The position numbers and the translations under genes were made by a program. Below, piece by piece: positions 1-6,312 of a stretch of DNA of 14,124 nucleotides (positions are counted from its first letter, which is position 1; every line of letters begins with the position of its first letter). This DNA comes from Bacillota bacterium (GTDB lineage Bacteria > Bacillota > Sulfobacillia > JAJZYS01 > JAJYTV01): NCBI GenBank assembly GCA_021786135.1, contig JAJYNV010000444.1, positions 1 to 14,124 of the forward strand, given 5' to 3'. Below the pieces are notes generated by a model. The model was not told where the DNA came from, made no database searches, and saw nothing but the letters and a program-made list of their open reading frames with translations.

Positions 1-18
1 TTGTGAGCGACTACGGAA

Positions 19-92
19 TGTATGCGCATCGCGTCAGTTGTATGCGCCCGGAATGGCTCAACCACGCGGCACCGCCGCGTGTGTGTATGCGC
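19..92. repeat. Three direct repeats TGTATGCGC (iteron-like)
   Basis: The 9-mer TGTATGCGC occurs at 19-27, 39-47 and 84-92. The first two copies are 20 bp apart, close to two helical turns, and all three are in the same orientation. They lie in a gene-free stretch downstream of the initiator-like gene. Iteron spacing of about two turns is known from Rep-binding arrays. Three short copies are few, so this is a weak candidate for initiator binding sites. Confidence 0.4.
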
Positions 93-283
93 TCTGCTTT
101 ATCCTGCGTCCTCACCTCGCAGGGGAGGACGCGACCGAGGAATGAGGGAGGAGGAGGGGTAGTAGTGGCCGGTGGACCCTGTGCGCAACCTGAAGGGTTG
201 TGCAAGCACCTGTGGGCAACCCGTTTGCCCATAGGTGTGGCAAGTCCACAGGCCCACGCGGCGAGAGGGTGGAGGGCGCCCTC
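63..283. other. Hairpin-rich non-coding region, candidate replication or transfer origin
   Basis: Positions 1-372 hold no credible gene. Five inverted repeats sit in 220 bp. 63-81 has an 8-bp stem CACGCGGC with a 3-nt loop. 106-132 has an 8-bp stem GCGTCCTC plus 3 inner pairs. 182-204 has a 9-bp stem with one G-T pair and loop TGAAG. 206-238 has a stem of about 13 bp around loop CCCGT. 272-283 is the perfect palindrome GAGGGCGCCCTC. None is followed by a T-run on either strand, so ordinary terminators are unlikely. The region lies 3' of an initiator-like gene, which is why an origin (oriV, single-strand origin or oriT) is proposed. A structured RNA is the alternative. I see nothing specific in 284-372. 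Confidence 0.4.
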
Positions 284-372
284 AGGTGTTGCCTGCAGCC
301 CTTGAGCCGCGGCCGATTCTGCCCGAAGTTTCCTGGTCCTGGGCCGGAAGAATAGCGCCCAGGCTTACGGCG

Positions 373-1434
373 TCACCCTTCCCTCCGAAGAATCTCGCCA
401 ATCGCTTGGCGCCACATTGAAGCTCCGACCGTGCATGCCTCCCATGCGTCCGACGCCGGAGGCACCTCGATCATCCTCCCCGCCGGCCCGGCCGTGACCG
501 CTACACGTGCTGCAGTGTAGATCTGAGCCTGTCGGTCCGGGCGCAGAGCGAAGTACGCAGCTCGCAGAGCCTGCAGCCGCTGCTTATCTTCTGCGGCTGC
601 CGCGGCGGCCTGTTCTGCCTGGGCGAGTTCGGTTCGCCGCGCCGCCTCTTGTTGGGCTCGGCGCTCACGCTCACGTCGTACGCGGCGATAGCTCGCCGGC
701 GGTTCCGACCAGCCGAAAGAATCACGCAGCCAGCCTCCGCGAGAGTCGACGCGCCGCCCTGCGTCGATCTCGGTCTTGAGCCAGTCGAGGTGCTCGACGA
801 CGGTCTCGCCGCCATAGTTGCTGAGCCACTGTTCGACTACGGCTGCCGGCACATCGGGTGCTAGCGTAGTCATAAGCGCCAGTACCGATTCGATGTCCCA
901 GTCTGGAGGCGAAGCCGCAGAGACAACAACACGGTCGGGCCCCGGCGCTCCGGTGCCGTTGTTGTTGTTGTTGTTGTCTCGTTTCTTGTTCATCTCTGTG
1001 TCTTGTTTAAGCGCCACCGATGGCATAGGGGGGGTGTCACCAGCGCGCCTCCCCTGTGCCACCAGTGACACAGGGGGGTGCTCTGCTCTGTCGTAAAGAT
1101 CGTAGTCCGTGCCCACCCGTCCATAGCGAGGGTCGAGTCGCGGCTCTCGTTCGACGAAGCCGAACTGCTCCAACTCGTCGAGGGCCCGTTGGACCGTCCG
1201 CCGGCTCACGCCCATCTCGCGCATCAATGTGGACTGCGCCGGATAGCAGGCGCCAGTTTGGTAGTCAGCGTGCATGTCGAGGAGGGCAAAGCAATGCACT
1301 GCGTTACTGGTCGGAGGCGGCTCATTCGTAAGCAACGCTCGGGGCACTTGAGCGAAGCCACGTTCGTAGCGCCGTCGCACGCGGTCGCCTCGGATCGGTT
1401 CGTCTGTGGGACGCTGAGTGTCGCCGTCGGCCAT
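373..1434 (-). CDS. Replication-initiator-like protein with N-terminal winged helix
   Basis: This 353-aa protein probably starts plasmid-like replication of the element. Residues about 22-115 form a winged-helix (HTH_36-type) domain: residues 60-99 have the look of a recognition helix (MGVSRRTVQRALDELEQFGF) followed by a wing, as in plasmid and phage initiators. A low-complexity linker (about 118-175) includes six consecutive Asn. A second domain at 180-245 carries a GGWLRDSFGW segment resembling the 'GWLR' region seen in many HTH_36/DnaD-like initiators. An Arg/Glu/Ala-rich coiled coil spans about 248-295, followed by a short globular tail. The ATG is preceded by AGGTGA at 6 nt. It is the last gene of the leftward operon and sits next to the hairpin-rich region. 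It could instead be a phage O-like or DnaD-like accessory replication protein. The coding call is firm; the initiator role is inferred from domain order and context. Confidence 0.75.
   Translation of the reverse strand: MADGDTQRPTDEPIRGDRVRRRYERGFAQVPRALLTNEPPPTSNAVHCFALLDMHADYQTGACYPAQSTLMREMGVSRRTVQRALDELEQFGFVEREPRLDPRYGRVGTDYDLYDRAEHPPVSLVAQGRRAGDTPPMPSVALKQDTEMNKKRDNNNNNNGTGAPGPDRVVVSAASPPDWDIESVLALMTTLAPDVPAAVVEQWLSNYGGETVVEHLDWLKTEIDAGRRVDSRGGWLRDSFGWSEPPASYRRVRRERERRAQQEAARRTELAQAEQAAAAAAEDKQRLQALRAAYFALRPDRQAQIYTAARVAVTAGPAGRMIEVPPASDAWEACTVGASMWRQAIGEILRREG
958..975 (-). repeat. Trinucleotide microsatellite (AAC)6 inside the initiator gene
   Basis: Six perfect GTT units on the plus strand read as (AAC)6 on the coding strand and give Asn six times at residues 154-159. 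It lies in the linker between the two domains of the initiator-like protein, where slippage would stay in frame. Confidence 0.9.
1034..1076. repeat. Two competing inverted repeats inside the initiator gene linker
   Basis: CCCCTGTG (1051-1058) pairs with CACAGGGG (1069-1076) across a 10-nt loop. GTGTCAC (1034-1040) pairs with GTGACAC (1065-1071). The two pairings share bases and exclude each other. They encode part of the low-complexity linker, so protein constraint is weak there. This fits an internal origin or a regulatory structure but proves neither. Confidence 0.5.
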
Positions 1435-1492
1435 CTGGTCTCACCTGCCCCGTGTTGTGACTGGCCCCGCCTCAGACAGGGACTAACGGCGA

Positions 1493-1524
1493 GCGCCCCG
1501 TACAGCCGTGGCTGCACAGGGCGC
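1493..1524 (-). terminator. Stem-loop after the Veg-like gene
   Basis: GCGCCC (1493-1498) pairs with GGGCGC (1519-1524), and the inner CAGCC pairs with GGCTG, giving an interrupted stem of about 13 pairs. It lies 12 nt after the stop of the gene ending at 1536. No T-run follows on the minus strand, so it may be an mRNA-stabilising or processing stem rather than a strong terminator. It shares CGCCCCGTACAGCCGT (plus strand) with the stem-loop at 1919-1950. Confidence 0.4.
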
Positions 1525-1535
1525 GTCGAGGAGGG

Positions 1536-1883
1536 CTATGCGGAAACGGGGCGAGGTCGTTCGCGGATGGTGGCCAGCGCTAGGTTGTAGATCTGCGGTA
1601 GGGCTGCCGCGATGAACGGCTTCACGGCACCTGATCTGACACGTGCGTGGCTGGTGTAGAAGTCCACGTACGAGAAGAACTCGCGCACGTATGGGTCTTG
1701 AAACAGCAAACCGTGGGAGTAAACGCCTACGATGTGCCCTTCGACCACAACCCCACCGCTCTTGCCTCCGTGGTGCACCTCAATGGCAATGGGGTCCTGC
1801 CTCCTAAGCGGATCGACGTGCGGAGCGAAGATGCCCCGCAACTTCGTGTCGAGGGATGCTGCGTCAAACAGTAGTGCGTCCAT
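1536..1883 (-). CDS. Veg-like (DUF1021-type) small protein
   Basis: This 115-aa protein has no certain function. Residues 30-83 look like a small beta-barrel. They contain a Gly-rich turn (HHGGKSGGVVVEGHIVGVYS) and end in REFFSYVDFYTSHARV. This matches the plan of Bacillota Veg proteins, in which a 'GGR' turn and 'SGVL' strand are followed by a closing 'VSYSYADVLTxTVEL' strand. Veg is known to affect biofilm-gene regulation in Bacillus and is normally a chromosomal housekeeping gene. Residues 88-115 are an extra tail. The ATG follows AAAGGATG at a workable distance. It is flanked on both sides by related stem-loops. The family link was made by eye and needs a profile search. Confidence 0.7.
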   Translation of the reverse strand: MDALLFDAASLDTKLRGIFAPHVDPLRRQDPIAIEVHHGGKSGGVVVEGHIVGVYSHGLLFQDPYVREFFSYVDFYTSHARVRSGAVKPFIAAALPQIYNLALATIRERPRPVSA

Positions 1884-1918
1884 GGGCGATCATCCTTTCA
1901 TCGGAGTCCTTACGCAAA

Positions 1919-1950
1919 ACGCCCCGTACAGCCGTAGCCGTGCGGGGCGT
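1919..1950 (-). terminator. Probable Rho-independent terminator or attenuator stem-loop
   Basis: ACGCCCCGTAC (1919-1929) pairs with GTGCGGGGCGT (1940-1950), an 11-bp stem with one wobble. On the minus strand the stem runs straight into TTTTGCG. It lies 16 nt after the stop of the 59-aa gene and just before the Veg-like gene, so it could trim transcription part-way through the operon. The T-run is short. Confidence 0.55.
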
Positions 1951-1966
1951 CAGTCGCGATCTGGCA

Positions 1967-2146
1967 TCAACGGAGATGGGATATCTCGGCGCGTACAGCC
2001 GTCAACCGCATCTGCACTTCGGCAAGCCTCTTCACGAGAGCATGCGGTCGGCGCCGGTCTGGTAGGCGGCTCAGGAGATCTCGCCTTGCGAACTCCAGGG
2101 CCGCCCTTTCGTGCTCAAGCCCCTGCAGGTACCCCTCGCGCGTCAT
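1967..2146 (-). CDS. Small coiled-coil protein, 59 aa, function unknown
   Basis: The start is the ATG at 2146, because GGGGAGGG stands 7 nt before it. A longer reading from 2248 would overlap the preceding gene and has no such site. The product (MTREGYLQGLEHERAALEFA...) is almost entirely charged helix with heptad-like Leu/Ala spacing, and looks like a short coiled coil. It begins 19 nt after the stop of the 254-aa gene, so the two are co-transcribed. I do not recognise the family. A small DNA- or partner-binding accessory factor is possible. The C-terminal codons include a third copy of ACGGCTGTAC, the sequence shared by the two nearby stem-loops. Confidence 0.6.
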   Translation of the reverse strand: MTREGYLQGLEHERAALEFARRDLLSRLPDRRRPHALVKRLAEVQMRLTAVRAEISHLR

Positions 2147-2165
2147 GGCGCTTCCCTCCCCTACG

Positions 2166-2930
2166 CTATTGCCCAGCCGCTGCGGCATGAGCCTGGGCCG
2201 CCTCCAGCGATTGACGTCCGCCCCCGCGTCCGGCTCGATGGCTGCCATTCTCCAGGAGGAGCGAGGTGCCCCCGTCCTCTTGGGATCGTTGCCTTGGCCG
2301 GAGTGTCAGGTGCTGCACTTCAGCCGCCAGTTCACGGATCTGGGCCCGATCAGGCCCCAAGAGACGGCCCATACGCTGCAACTCAACCAGGACTTCGGCG
2401 ATCGACATGTCCTGCCGCAGTTCGCGCGCCAAGAGCTTGGCGATGTGCGATAAGTCTTTGTGGTCCAGGTCGGTGGAACGCTCGGCTCCTGCACGACGCA
2501 GCACGTTCTGCACGACTGCACGAAGGCGCACGAACCGTGCGACCTCGTCCGTCGCAACCGCCGAAAGCGCCATGATGACTCCCTCGCGAAACGCGGCGTC
2601 GGCCGGGCGGGAAAGGAGGATGCACCCGCCAAGGTCCTGGGCCCCAGGGTCGCTCTGATTGAGTCGGTGCCGCACCGATTTCCGGTCGCGCTCAGTCAAC
2701 TTCATAAGGGGCACGCCGTCGGCAGCCAAGAGGAGTAACACATCGGGCGGTGAGGAGTCGTCACCTTGCCTCGGTGTCACCATCCGGATCGTTCCGTGTC
2801 TGGGGTCCGGGGCAGAACCGGTAGCGGTAACCCACTCCGCATCCCCACGTTCCACGCGTTTGGCTGCGCGGCCTGGCTCGATCATACGCACGTACCGATA
2901 CCCATCGCTGAGCAGAGTGATCAAAGGCAT
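2166..2930 (-). CDS. Unknown 254-aa protein of the early operon
   Basis: I do not recognise this protein. Residues 1-35 (MPLITLLSDGYRYVRMIEPG, then a GRAAKRVERGDAEWV stretch) resemble short phage and element segments of the type 'GxAxxLVExGxAxWV'. Residues 62-110 look like a compact alpha/beta part. Residues 115-215 are helical, with the segment LLARELRQDMSIAEVLVELQ. The last 40 residues are low-complexity and Gly/Ala/Gln-rich. There are no Cys clusters or membrane segments. The ATG follows AAGGGAG at 6 nt. It lies 100 nt after the excisionase-like gene, the place held by small regulators and early transfer genes in ICEBs1. A role in replication or transfer control would be a guess from position. 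Confidence 0.75.
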   Translation of the reverse strand: MPLITLLSDGYRYVRMIEPGRAAKRVERGDAEWVTATGSAPDPRHGTIRMVTPRQGDDSSPPDVLLLLAADGVPLMKLTERDRKSVRHRLNQSDPGAQDLGGCILLSRPADAAFREGVIMALSAVATDEVARFVRLRAVVQNVLRRAGAERSTDLDHKDLSHIAKLLARELRQDMSIAEVLVELQRMGRLLGPDRAQIRELAAEVQHLTLRPRQRSQEDGGTSLLLENGSHRAGRGGGRQSLEAAQAHAAAAGQ

Positions 2931-3029
2931 ACTACGCTCCCTTCCCGAAAGGACCCCGTGCCCCCTTGGGGCTCGGCACCGCCGTTGGCGTGTGCGTGGG
3001 TCGAAAGAAACCGGCAGCTGGTGTTGGGC

Positions 3030-3218
3030 CTAGTCGGTGGCCCGTATGCTTGGCTCCTTCTCCCTCGCCCATGACTCAAGCGTCGGGCGGTGGAAGCGCC
3101 ACTGGCGGCCAACCTTACGCCCAGGGATCTGTCCGCGCATGCGCAGCCTCTTCAACGTGTCGTAACTGATGCCGAGGAACTTGCAAGCCTGCTTCGAGTC
3201 CATCAAGGGTTCTGGCAT
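3030..3218 (-). CDS. xis: Excisionase-like HTH protein (Xis)
   Basis: This 62-aa protein is built around a MerR/excisionase-type winged helix (HTH_17): a recognition helix MDSKQACKFLGISYDTLKRL, then a RGQIPGRKVGRQWRF wing and a final helix HRPTLESWARE. Such proteins act as recombination directionality factors, bending attL/attR DNA so that the integrase excises the element. The start is the ATG at 3218, which has a near-perfect AAAGGAGG 8 nt upstream. An earlier in-frame ATG at 3272 has no such site. It heads the leftward operon and diverges from the repressor gene, the same arrangement as xis and immR in ICEBs1. A general 'helix-turn-helix domain' regulator is the alternative. Confidence 0.85.
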   Translation of the reverse strand: MPEPLMDSKQACKFLGISYDTLKRLRMRGQIPGRKVGRQWRFHRPTLESWAREKEPSIRATD

Positions 3219-3441
3219 CCGGTCACCCTCCTTTGTCGGTGGTTGATGTGTTACGCGGAATGTCTGATGCACGGCACGGTGCGGTTGGAAGCCCGTGCAG
3301 CTCCCCGTTCGGGAGTCCGCGCAGCACCTTTGTTCGCTCTAAAGATACTACATGTGTTCCGCGCGTGGCAAGCATGTTGTGTACCCACGGTGCAGTTTGG
3401 TTGCCTAGACTGTAAAACATGATGGGTTGGGAGGCCGAGCA
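3219..3441. promoter_or_regulatory. Divergent control region between xis and the XRE repressor gene
   Basis: This 223-bp gap separates two divergent transcription units, so it must hold both promoters and probably the repressor operators. CACGGTGC occurs at 3275-3282 and 3386-3393. The first copy lies in the small palindrome GCACGGTGC (3274-3282), and each copy is followed by a similar G/T-rich tail, so both are candidate repressor sites. A 5-bp stem, CTCCC/GGGAG (3301-3315), lies in the xis leader. The rightward promoter cannot be placed with confidence. Confidence 0.5.
3342..3371 (-). promoter_or_regulatory. Possible sigma-A promoter for the xis operon
   Basis: On the minus strand, TTGCCA (3371-3366) and TATCTT (3347-3342) are separated by 18 nt. 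Each matches 4 of 6 consensus bases. TAGTAT (3350-3345) is an alternative -10 with too short a spacer. The predicted transcript would have a leader of about 115 nt. Confidence 0.3.
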
Positions 3442-3834
3442 GTGGCGCGGTTGGGTCAAGAGTTGCGGCGAATACGAGAAGAGCTGGGATGGTCGCGCCG
3501 CGAAGCCTGTGAACATGCAGGAGGGGTAGTCAGCCACACGTACCTTGGACTGTTGGAACAGGGAAGCGATCCGCGCACTAACAAGCCCATCTCGCCTTCA
3601 CCGGCGGTGCTCGAGGCGCTAGCCGCAGCGTATGGGGTTAGCTATGAATACCTCATGGAATTGGCCGGCTACCTCAAGCCCGGCAAGGTCGATGAGATAG
3701 AGGAATCGTGGCCAGAGGGTGTGCAATTCCTTCGGAGAGCATCGAAGAAACTCGACCCCGAAATGAAGCGCAAGATGATTCGAGCGATGCAACAGTTCCT
3801 AGAAGAAGACACACCCGACAAAAAGGATGACTAA
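3442..3834 (+). CDS. XRE-family repressor, ImmR-like
   Basis: This 130-aa protein has an N-terminal Cro/C1-type helix-turn-helix (residues 1-75): LGQELRRIREELGWSRREAC, then SHTYLGLLEQG and a conserved 'LEALAAAYGVSYEYLMELAGY' tail. The C-terminal third is helical and charged (EMKRKMIRAMQQFLEED). The chosen start is GTG at 3442, which has GGGAGG 7 nt upstream; an in-frame TTG at 3427 has no site. The gene is immediately followed by the ImmA-like protease and the integrase. In ICEBs1 the ImmR repressor represses the excision and transfer promoter, activates its own, and is cut by ImmA after RecA or cell-signal stimulation. The same job is inferred here from gene order. Confidence 0.85.
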   Translation: MARLGQELRRIREELGWSRREACEHAGGVVSHTYLGLLEQGSDPRTNKPISPSPAVLEALAAAYGVSYEYLMELAGYLKPGKVDEIEESWPEGVQFLRRASKKLDPEMKRKMIRAMQQFLEEDTPDKKDD

Positions 3835-3882
3835 GCTAGACCATCAACCCTGGTACAGACTGGGACAAAAGGTGAATGTGCA

Positions 3883-4461
3883 TTGGCGACCGGCTACAAG
3901 GCAGTCAGGTATAGGTTCTCTCGAAAGGTCGCTGCAGAGATTAGGGCATTCTTTGGTTTGCGCCACGCCGCGACCCCCACTATGCAGATACTTGACACGT
4001 TTGCAGACATTAGAATGGATGATACTGATCAGGACGGATGGACCGTTCGTAACCCTGTGACGGGACATTATAGGTGCTTCATTAATCTGGAGATGCCTAG
4101 GAACCGTACACGTTGGACAATGGCACATGAGATTGGGCATATCCTTCTCGGGCATATCCAAGACGTCAGTTTGGACGGAGTCCCGGATGATGTACTCAAC
4201 GTGATGGAGCGGGAGGCAAACGTGTTCGCTGAGGAGCTTCTGATGCCATGGGAGTTCTTTGAAGGACATGCGCTCCGCAATCTGCCGGAATGGGCAGAGC
4301 ACATGGAAGTCTCGCAAGAAGCATGCGCTTGGCGTCTGTTACAGATTCCGAGGGTGTACCCATCCAGCGGAAGACAGCGTCTCGGTTTGACGGATTCAGA
4401 TTTCACGTTGTTGATGGCCCAGTGTGCCGCTGCGGTTATCGGAACTAAGGCCATAGTGTAG
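3883..4461 (+). CDS. ImmA/IrrE-family metalloprotease (anti-repressor)
   Basis: This 192-aa protein carries the zinc-peptidase motif HEIGH at residues 82-86, within WTMAHEIGHILLGH. It is followed about 25 residues on by MEREANVFAEELLMP (from about 108), which supplies the third metal ligand in ImmA/IrrE (M78, formerly DUF955) enzymes. Known members cleave their cognate XRE repressors. The start is a TTG at 3883 with AGGTGA 7 nt upstream. It begins 48 nt after the repressor gene, so the two form one unit. The expected target is the XRE protein just upstream. Base composition here and in the repressor gene is visibly less GC-rich than in the neighbouring operons. Confidence 0.9.
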   Translation: MATGYKAVRYRFSRKVAAEIRAFFGLRHAATPTMQILDTFADIRMDDTDQDGWTVRNPVTGHYRCFINLEMPRNRTRWTMAHEIGHILLGHIQDVSLDGVPDDVLNVMEREANVFAEELLMPWEFFEGHALRNLPEWAEHMEVSQEACAWRLLQIPRVYPSSGRQRLGLTDSDFTLLMAQCAAAVIGTKAIV

Positions 4462-4576
4462 CCTCCACTAGTCACACAAGAACCCTTTGTCGCACATCAT
4501 CGCGGCGACGTCATGACGGGAGGGTGCTGACCACTAGGCGGTAGGACATCCTTCATCGTCGAAAGGTGATGTGCAC

Positions 4577-5737
4577 ATGAAGATCCAGTCGCGAGGAAAG
4601 GACACCCATCGGCTGTTCTGGGAGCTTCCGCGAGGCGCAGACGGCAAGCGTAGGCAGAAGACCGAGACCTTTCGCGGGTCCAAGAAAGACGCAAAGATCC
4701 GCTGGCGTGAGGAACAGGCGCTGATTGATGCTGGCACGGCGGTTGAACCTAGCCGCATGACATTCGCGGATCTTGCCACACGCTGGGAGCGGGATGTCTT
4801 GCCTATGCGGCGCCCACGACCGTCCACGTTGGCAAGCTACGAAAGCACGCTCCGGCTGCACATCCTGCCAGTGCTCGGGCCGATGCTTGTGCAGAAGATC
4901 ACCGCACCCGACGTGCAGATCTGCATCTCTGGCATGCAAAGACACGATGGCCGGCCGGGGGAACCCTCCCCCAGGCAGCGTCAGCTCGTGAGCTTCCTTA
5001 TCGGGCAGCTGTTAGAGCAGGCGGTGCGCTGGCGCGTCGTCCCTCGGAACGTGGCTGATGACACCATGGCGCCTAGACAGGAGCATCCGGAGATCGACTT
5101 CTGGGACGCGCACGATGTGACAGCCTTTCTCGCAACGGCGCAAGGTCACAGGCTCTACGCTCTTTTCGCTCTGGCGCTTGCGAGCGGCATGCGACGCGGC
5201 GAGATTCTCGGCCTGCGGCGCGAGGAAGTGGACTTCGACAAGGGCGCGGTGACGGTCAAGCGCTCCCTGGCTGCCGTGAAGGGGCGCATGGTCGAGACGC
5301 CCCCAAAGACGCGACGCGGCTACCGCACGATCACCGTCGGGCAGCGCACGATGCAAGTCCTGCGCCAGCATCTCGCCGCGATGGAAGAGGAAAGAAGCGC
5401 CGCCGGCGTCTACAGCGACGATAGTGGAAAGGATCTCTGCTTCCCGTCGGAAGCCGGCACGCCTCTCAGCGCCCGTAACGTTGCGCGCGCTTTCGACATA
5501 CTGCAGAAGCGCGCCCAGGTGAAGCGTATAACGCTGCACGGGCTACGGCATACGCATGCGACACAGTTGCTCGCAGCCGGTGTACCGCCGCATGTTGTAT
5601 CGGAGCGTCTGGGCCATTCCTCCGTCGCCTTCACGCTGCAAATCTACGGTCATGTACTGCCTCGGCAAGAGGATGCTGCAGCTCGTTTCTCGGACCTCGG
5701 GGGACACTTCGGGGACCATCTGCCGCTTCCAGACTGA
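4577..5737 (+). CDS. int: Tyrosine-recombinase integrase
   Basis: This 386-aa phage/ICE integrase catalyses site-specific integration and excision. It has an N-terminal AP2-like arm-binding segment (about 1-48, HRLFWELPRGADGKRRQKTE), a SAM-like core-binding domain (about 60-160) and a catalytic domain (about 172-375). The catalytic set is complete: Arg206 in SGMRRGE, Lys244 in PPKTRRGY, His321 and Arg324 in LHGLRH, His347 in LGHSS, and nucleophile Tyr357 in QIYGHV. The ATG at 4577 is chosen because AGGTGA lies 7 nt upstream; the GTG at 4571 is too close to it. The 115-bp gap before it contains a 10-bp palindrome, CGTCATGACG, at 4509-4518. The gene ends 53 bp before the tRNA-derived att core, the usual place for an integrase. 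Confidence 0.95.
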   Translation: MKIQSRGKDTHRLFWELPRGADGKRRQKTETFRGSKKDAKIRWREEQALIDAGTAVEPSRMTFADLATRWERDVLPMRRPRPSTLASYESTLRLHILPVLGPMLVQKITAPDVQICISGMQRHDGRPGEPSPRQRQLVSFLIGQLLEQAVRWRVVPRNVADDTMAPRQEHPEIDFWDAHDVTAFLATAQGHRLYALFALALASGMRRGEILGLRREEVDFDKGAVTVKRSLAAVKGRMVETPPKTRRGYRTITVGQRTMQVLRQHLAAMEEERSAAGVYSDDSGKDLCFPSEAGTPLSARNVARAFDILQKRAQVKRITLHGLRHTHATQLLAAGVPPHVVSERLGHSSVAFTLQIYGHVLPRQEDAAARFSDLGGHFGDHLPLPD

Positions 5738-5755
5738 CAAAGGAACACAACAGAA

Positions 5756-5784
5756 AACCCGCTAGCCCTTGCGGGAAGCGGGTT
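5756..5784 (-). terminator. Rho-independent terminator next to the att core
   Basis: AACCCGCT (5756-5763) pairs perfectly with AGCGGGTT (5777-5784), with a small inner CCC/GGG pairing. On the minus strand the stem continues as GGGTTTTCTGTT, a reasonable T-run. It lies 6 nt past the CCA end of the tRNA fragment, so it would end the tRNA transcript once integration rebuilds the tRNA gene. It also lies after the convergent integrase gene but has no T-run in that direction. Confidence 0.65.
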
Positions 5785-5790
5785 CAAGAG

Positions 5791-5836
<46 letters not shown>

Positions 5837-5842
<6 letters not shown>

Positions 5843-6027
5843 TCAACCTATCTTCCCGTAGCGCTACGTGGCTGAAACCCGCTCTAAAAGCGGAGTTTGC
5901 TTTCCATAGCGTCTGTGGTTTACGTGGCGTGCTGCCCAAAATGGTAGCAAACGCGGTTGCAAGCACTGAAATCGTAGCCCGTCTGCCCCTCAAACCAGTC
6001 TGCTACCGACCCCACGCGGTGTTACGG
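5837..6027. other. Gene-free right arm of the att site
   Basis: No gene is seen in 5837-6027. It holds the perfect palindrome CGTAGCGCTACG (5857-5868), two direct copies of TACGTGGC (5865-5872 and 5921-5928, 56 bp apart) that might be integrase or Xis arm sites, and an imperfect stem AAACCCGCT/AGCGGAGTTT (5875-5898). The stem's left arm repeats the AACCCGCT used in the terminator on the other side of the core. Confidence 0.4.
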
Positions 6028-6312
6028 CTAACACCTGGGCTTATCCGGTCTATTAGGTTTGTGAAGGCTTCTAACAAACCGGCTCCATTCATCGCTGTCC
6101 ATCATTCGACTACGCTTTACTTTTTCGCCGAATGACTCCTTACGATTGCGAGTATTAACAAACCGGTGTGTCTCCACACACCAGCCTGTCCGGTCGTCCC
6201 ATTCGTATATATATTCTTTCTGCCAGCCCTTACTGCTGCCAAACTGACGGCGGATCCGTTCCTTAGTAGCGACGTTTTGAATGCTTACTGTTACACGTTC
6301 TTTGTGCTTCAT
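6028..6312 (-). CDS. Small basic protein, 94 aa, unknown
   Basis: This reading frame gives a protein rich in Arg, Lys and aromatic residues (QKEYIYEWDDRTGWCVETHR in the middle) without membrane segments or a known motif. The stretch is noticeably AT-richer than the flanking operons. The ATG at 6312 has no clear ribosome site, and an in-frame stop lies at 6349-6351, so no better upstream start exists. An 11-bp repeat, TAACAAACCGG (6072-6082 and 6156-6166), lies within it, in the same frame. The balanced amino-acid content argues for a real gene. It may be acquired cargo or an att-proximal regulator. It could still be a chance frame. Confidence 0.45.
   Translation of the reverse strand: MKHKERVTVSIQNVATKERIRRQFGSSKGWQKEYIYEWDDRTGWCVETHRFVNTRNRKESFGEKVKRSRMMDSDEWSRFVRSLHKPNRPDKPRC

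Noticed and set aside
206..238. Strong hairpin as terminator of the initiator gene
   Set aside because: No T-run follows on the minus strand, and it is about 135 nt past the stop codon.
3..305. 100-aa plus-strand frame at the left end, and a 73-aa frame opposite it
   Set aside because: Both run through stacked inverted repeats, have low-complexity Pro/Arg content and lack ribosome sites. The region is better read as non-coding.
3223..3537. 104-aa minus-strand frame ending just before xis
   Set aside because: It overlaps the repressor gene and the whole divergent control region and has no ribosome site. The xis operon promoter probably lies within it.
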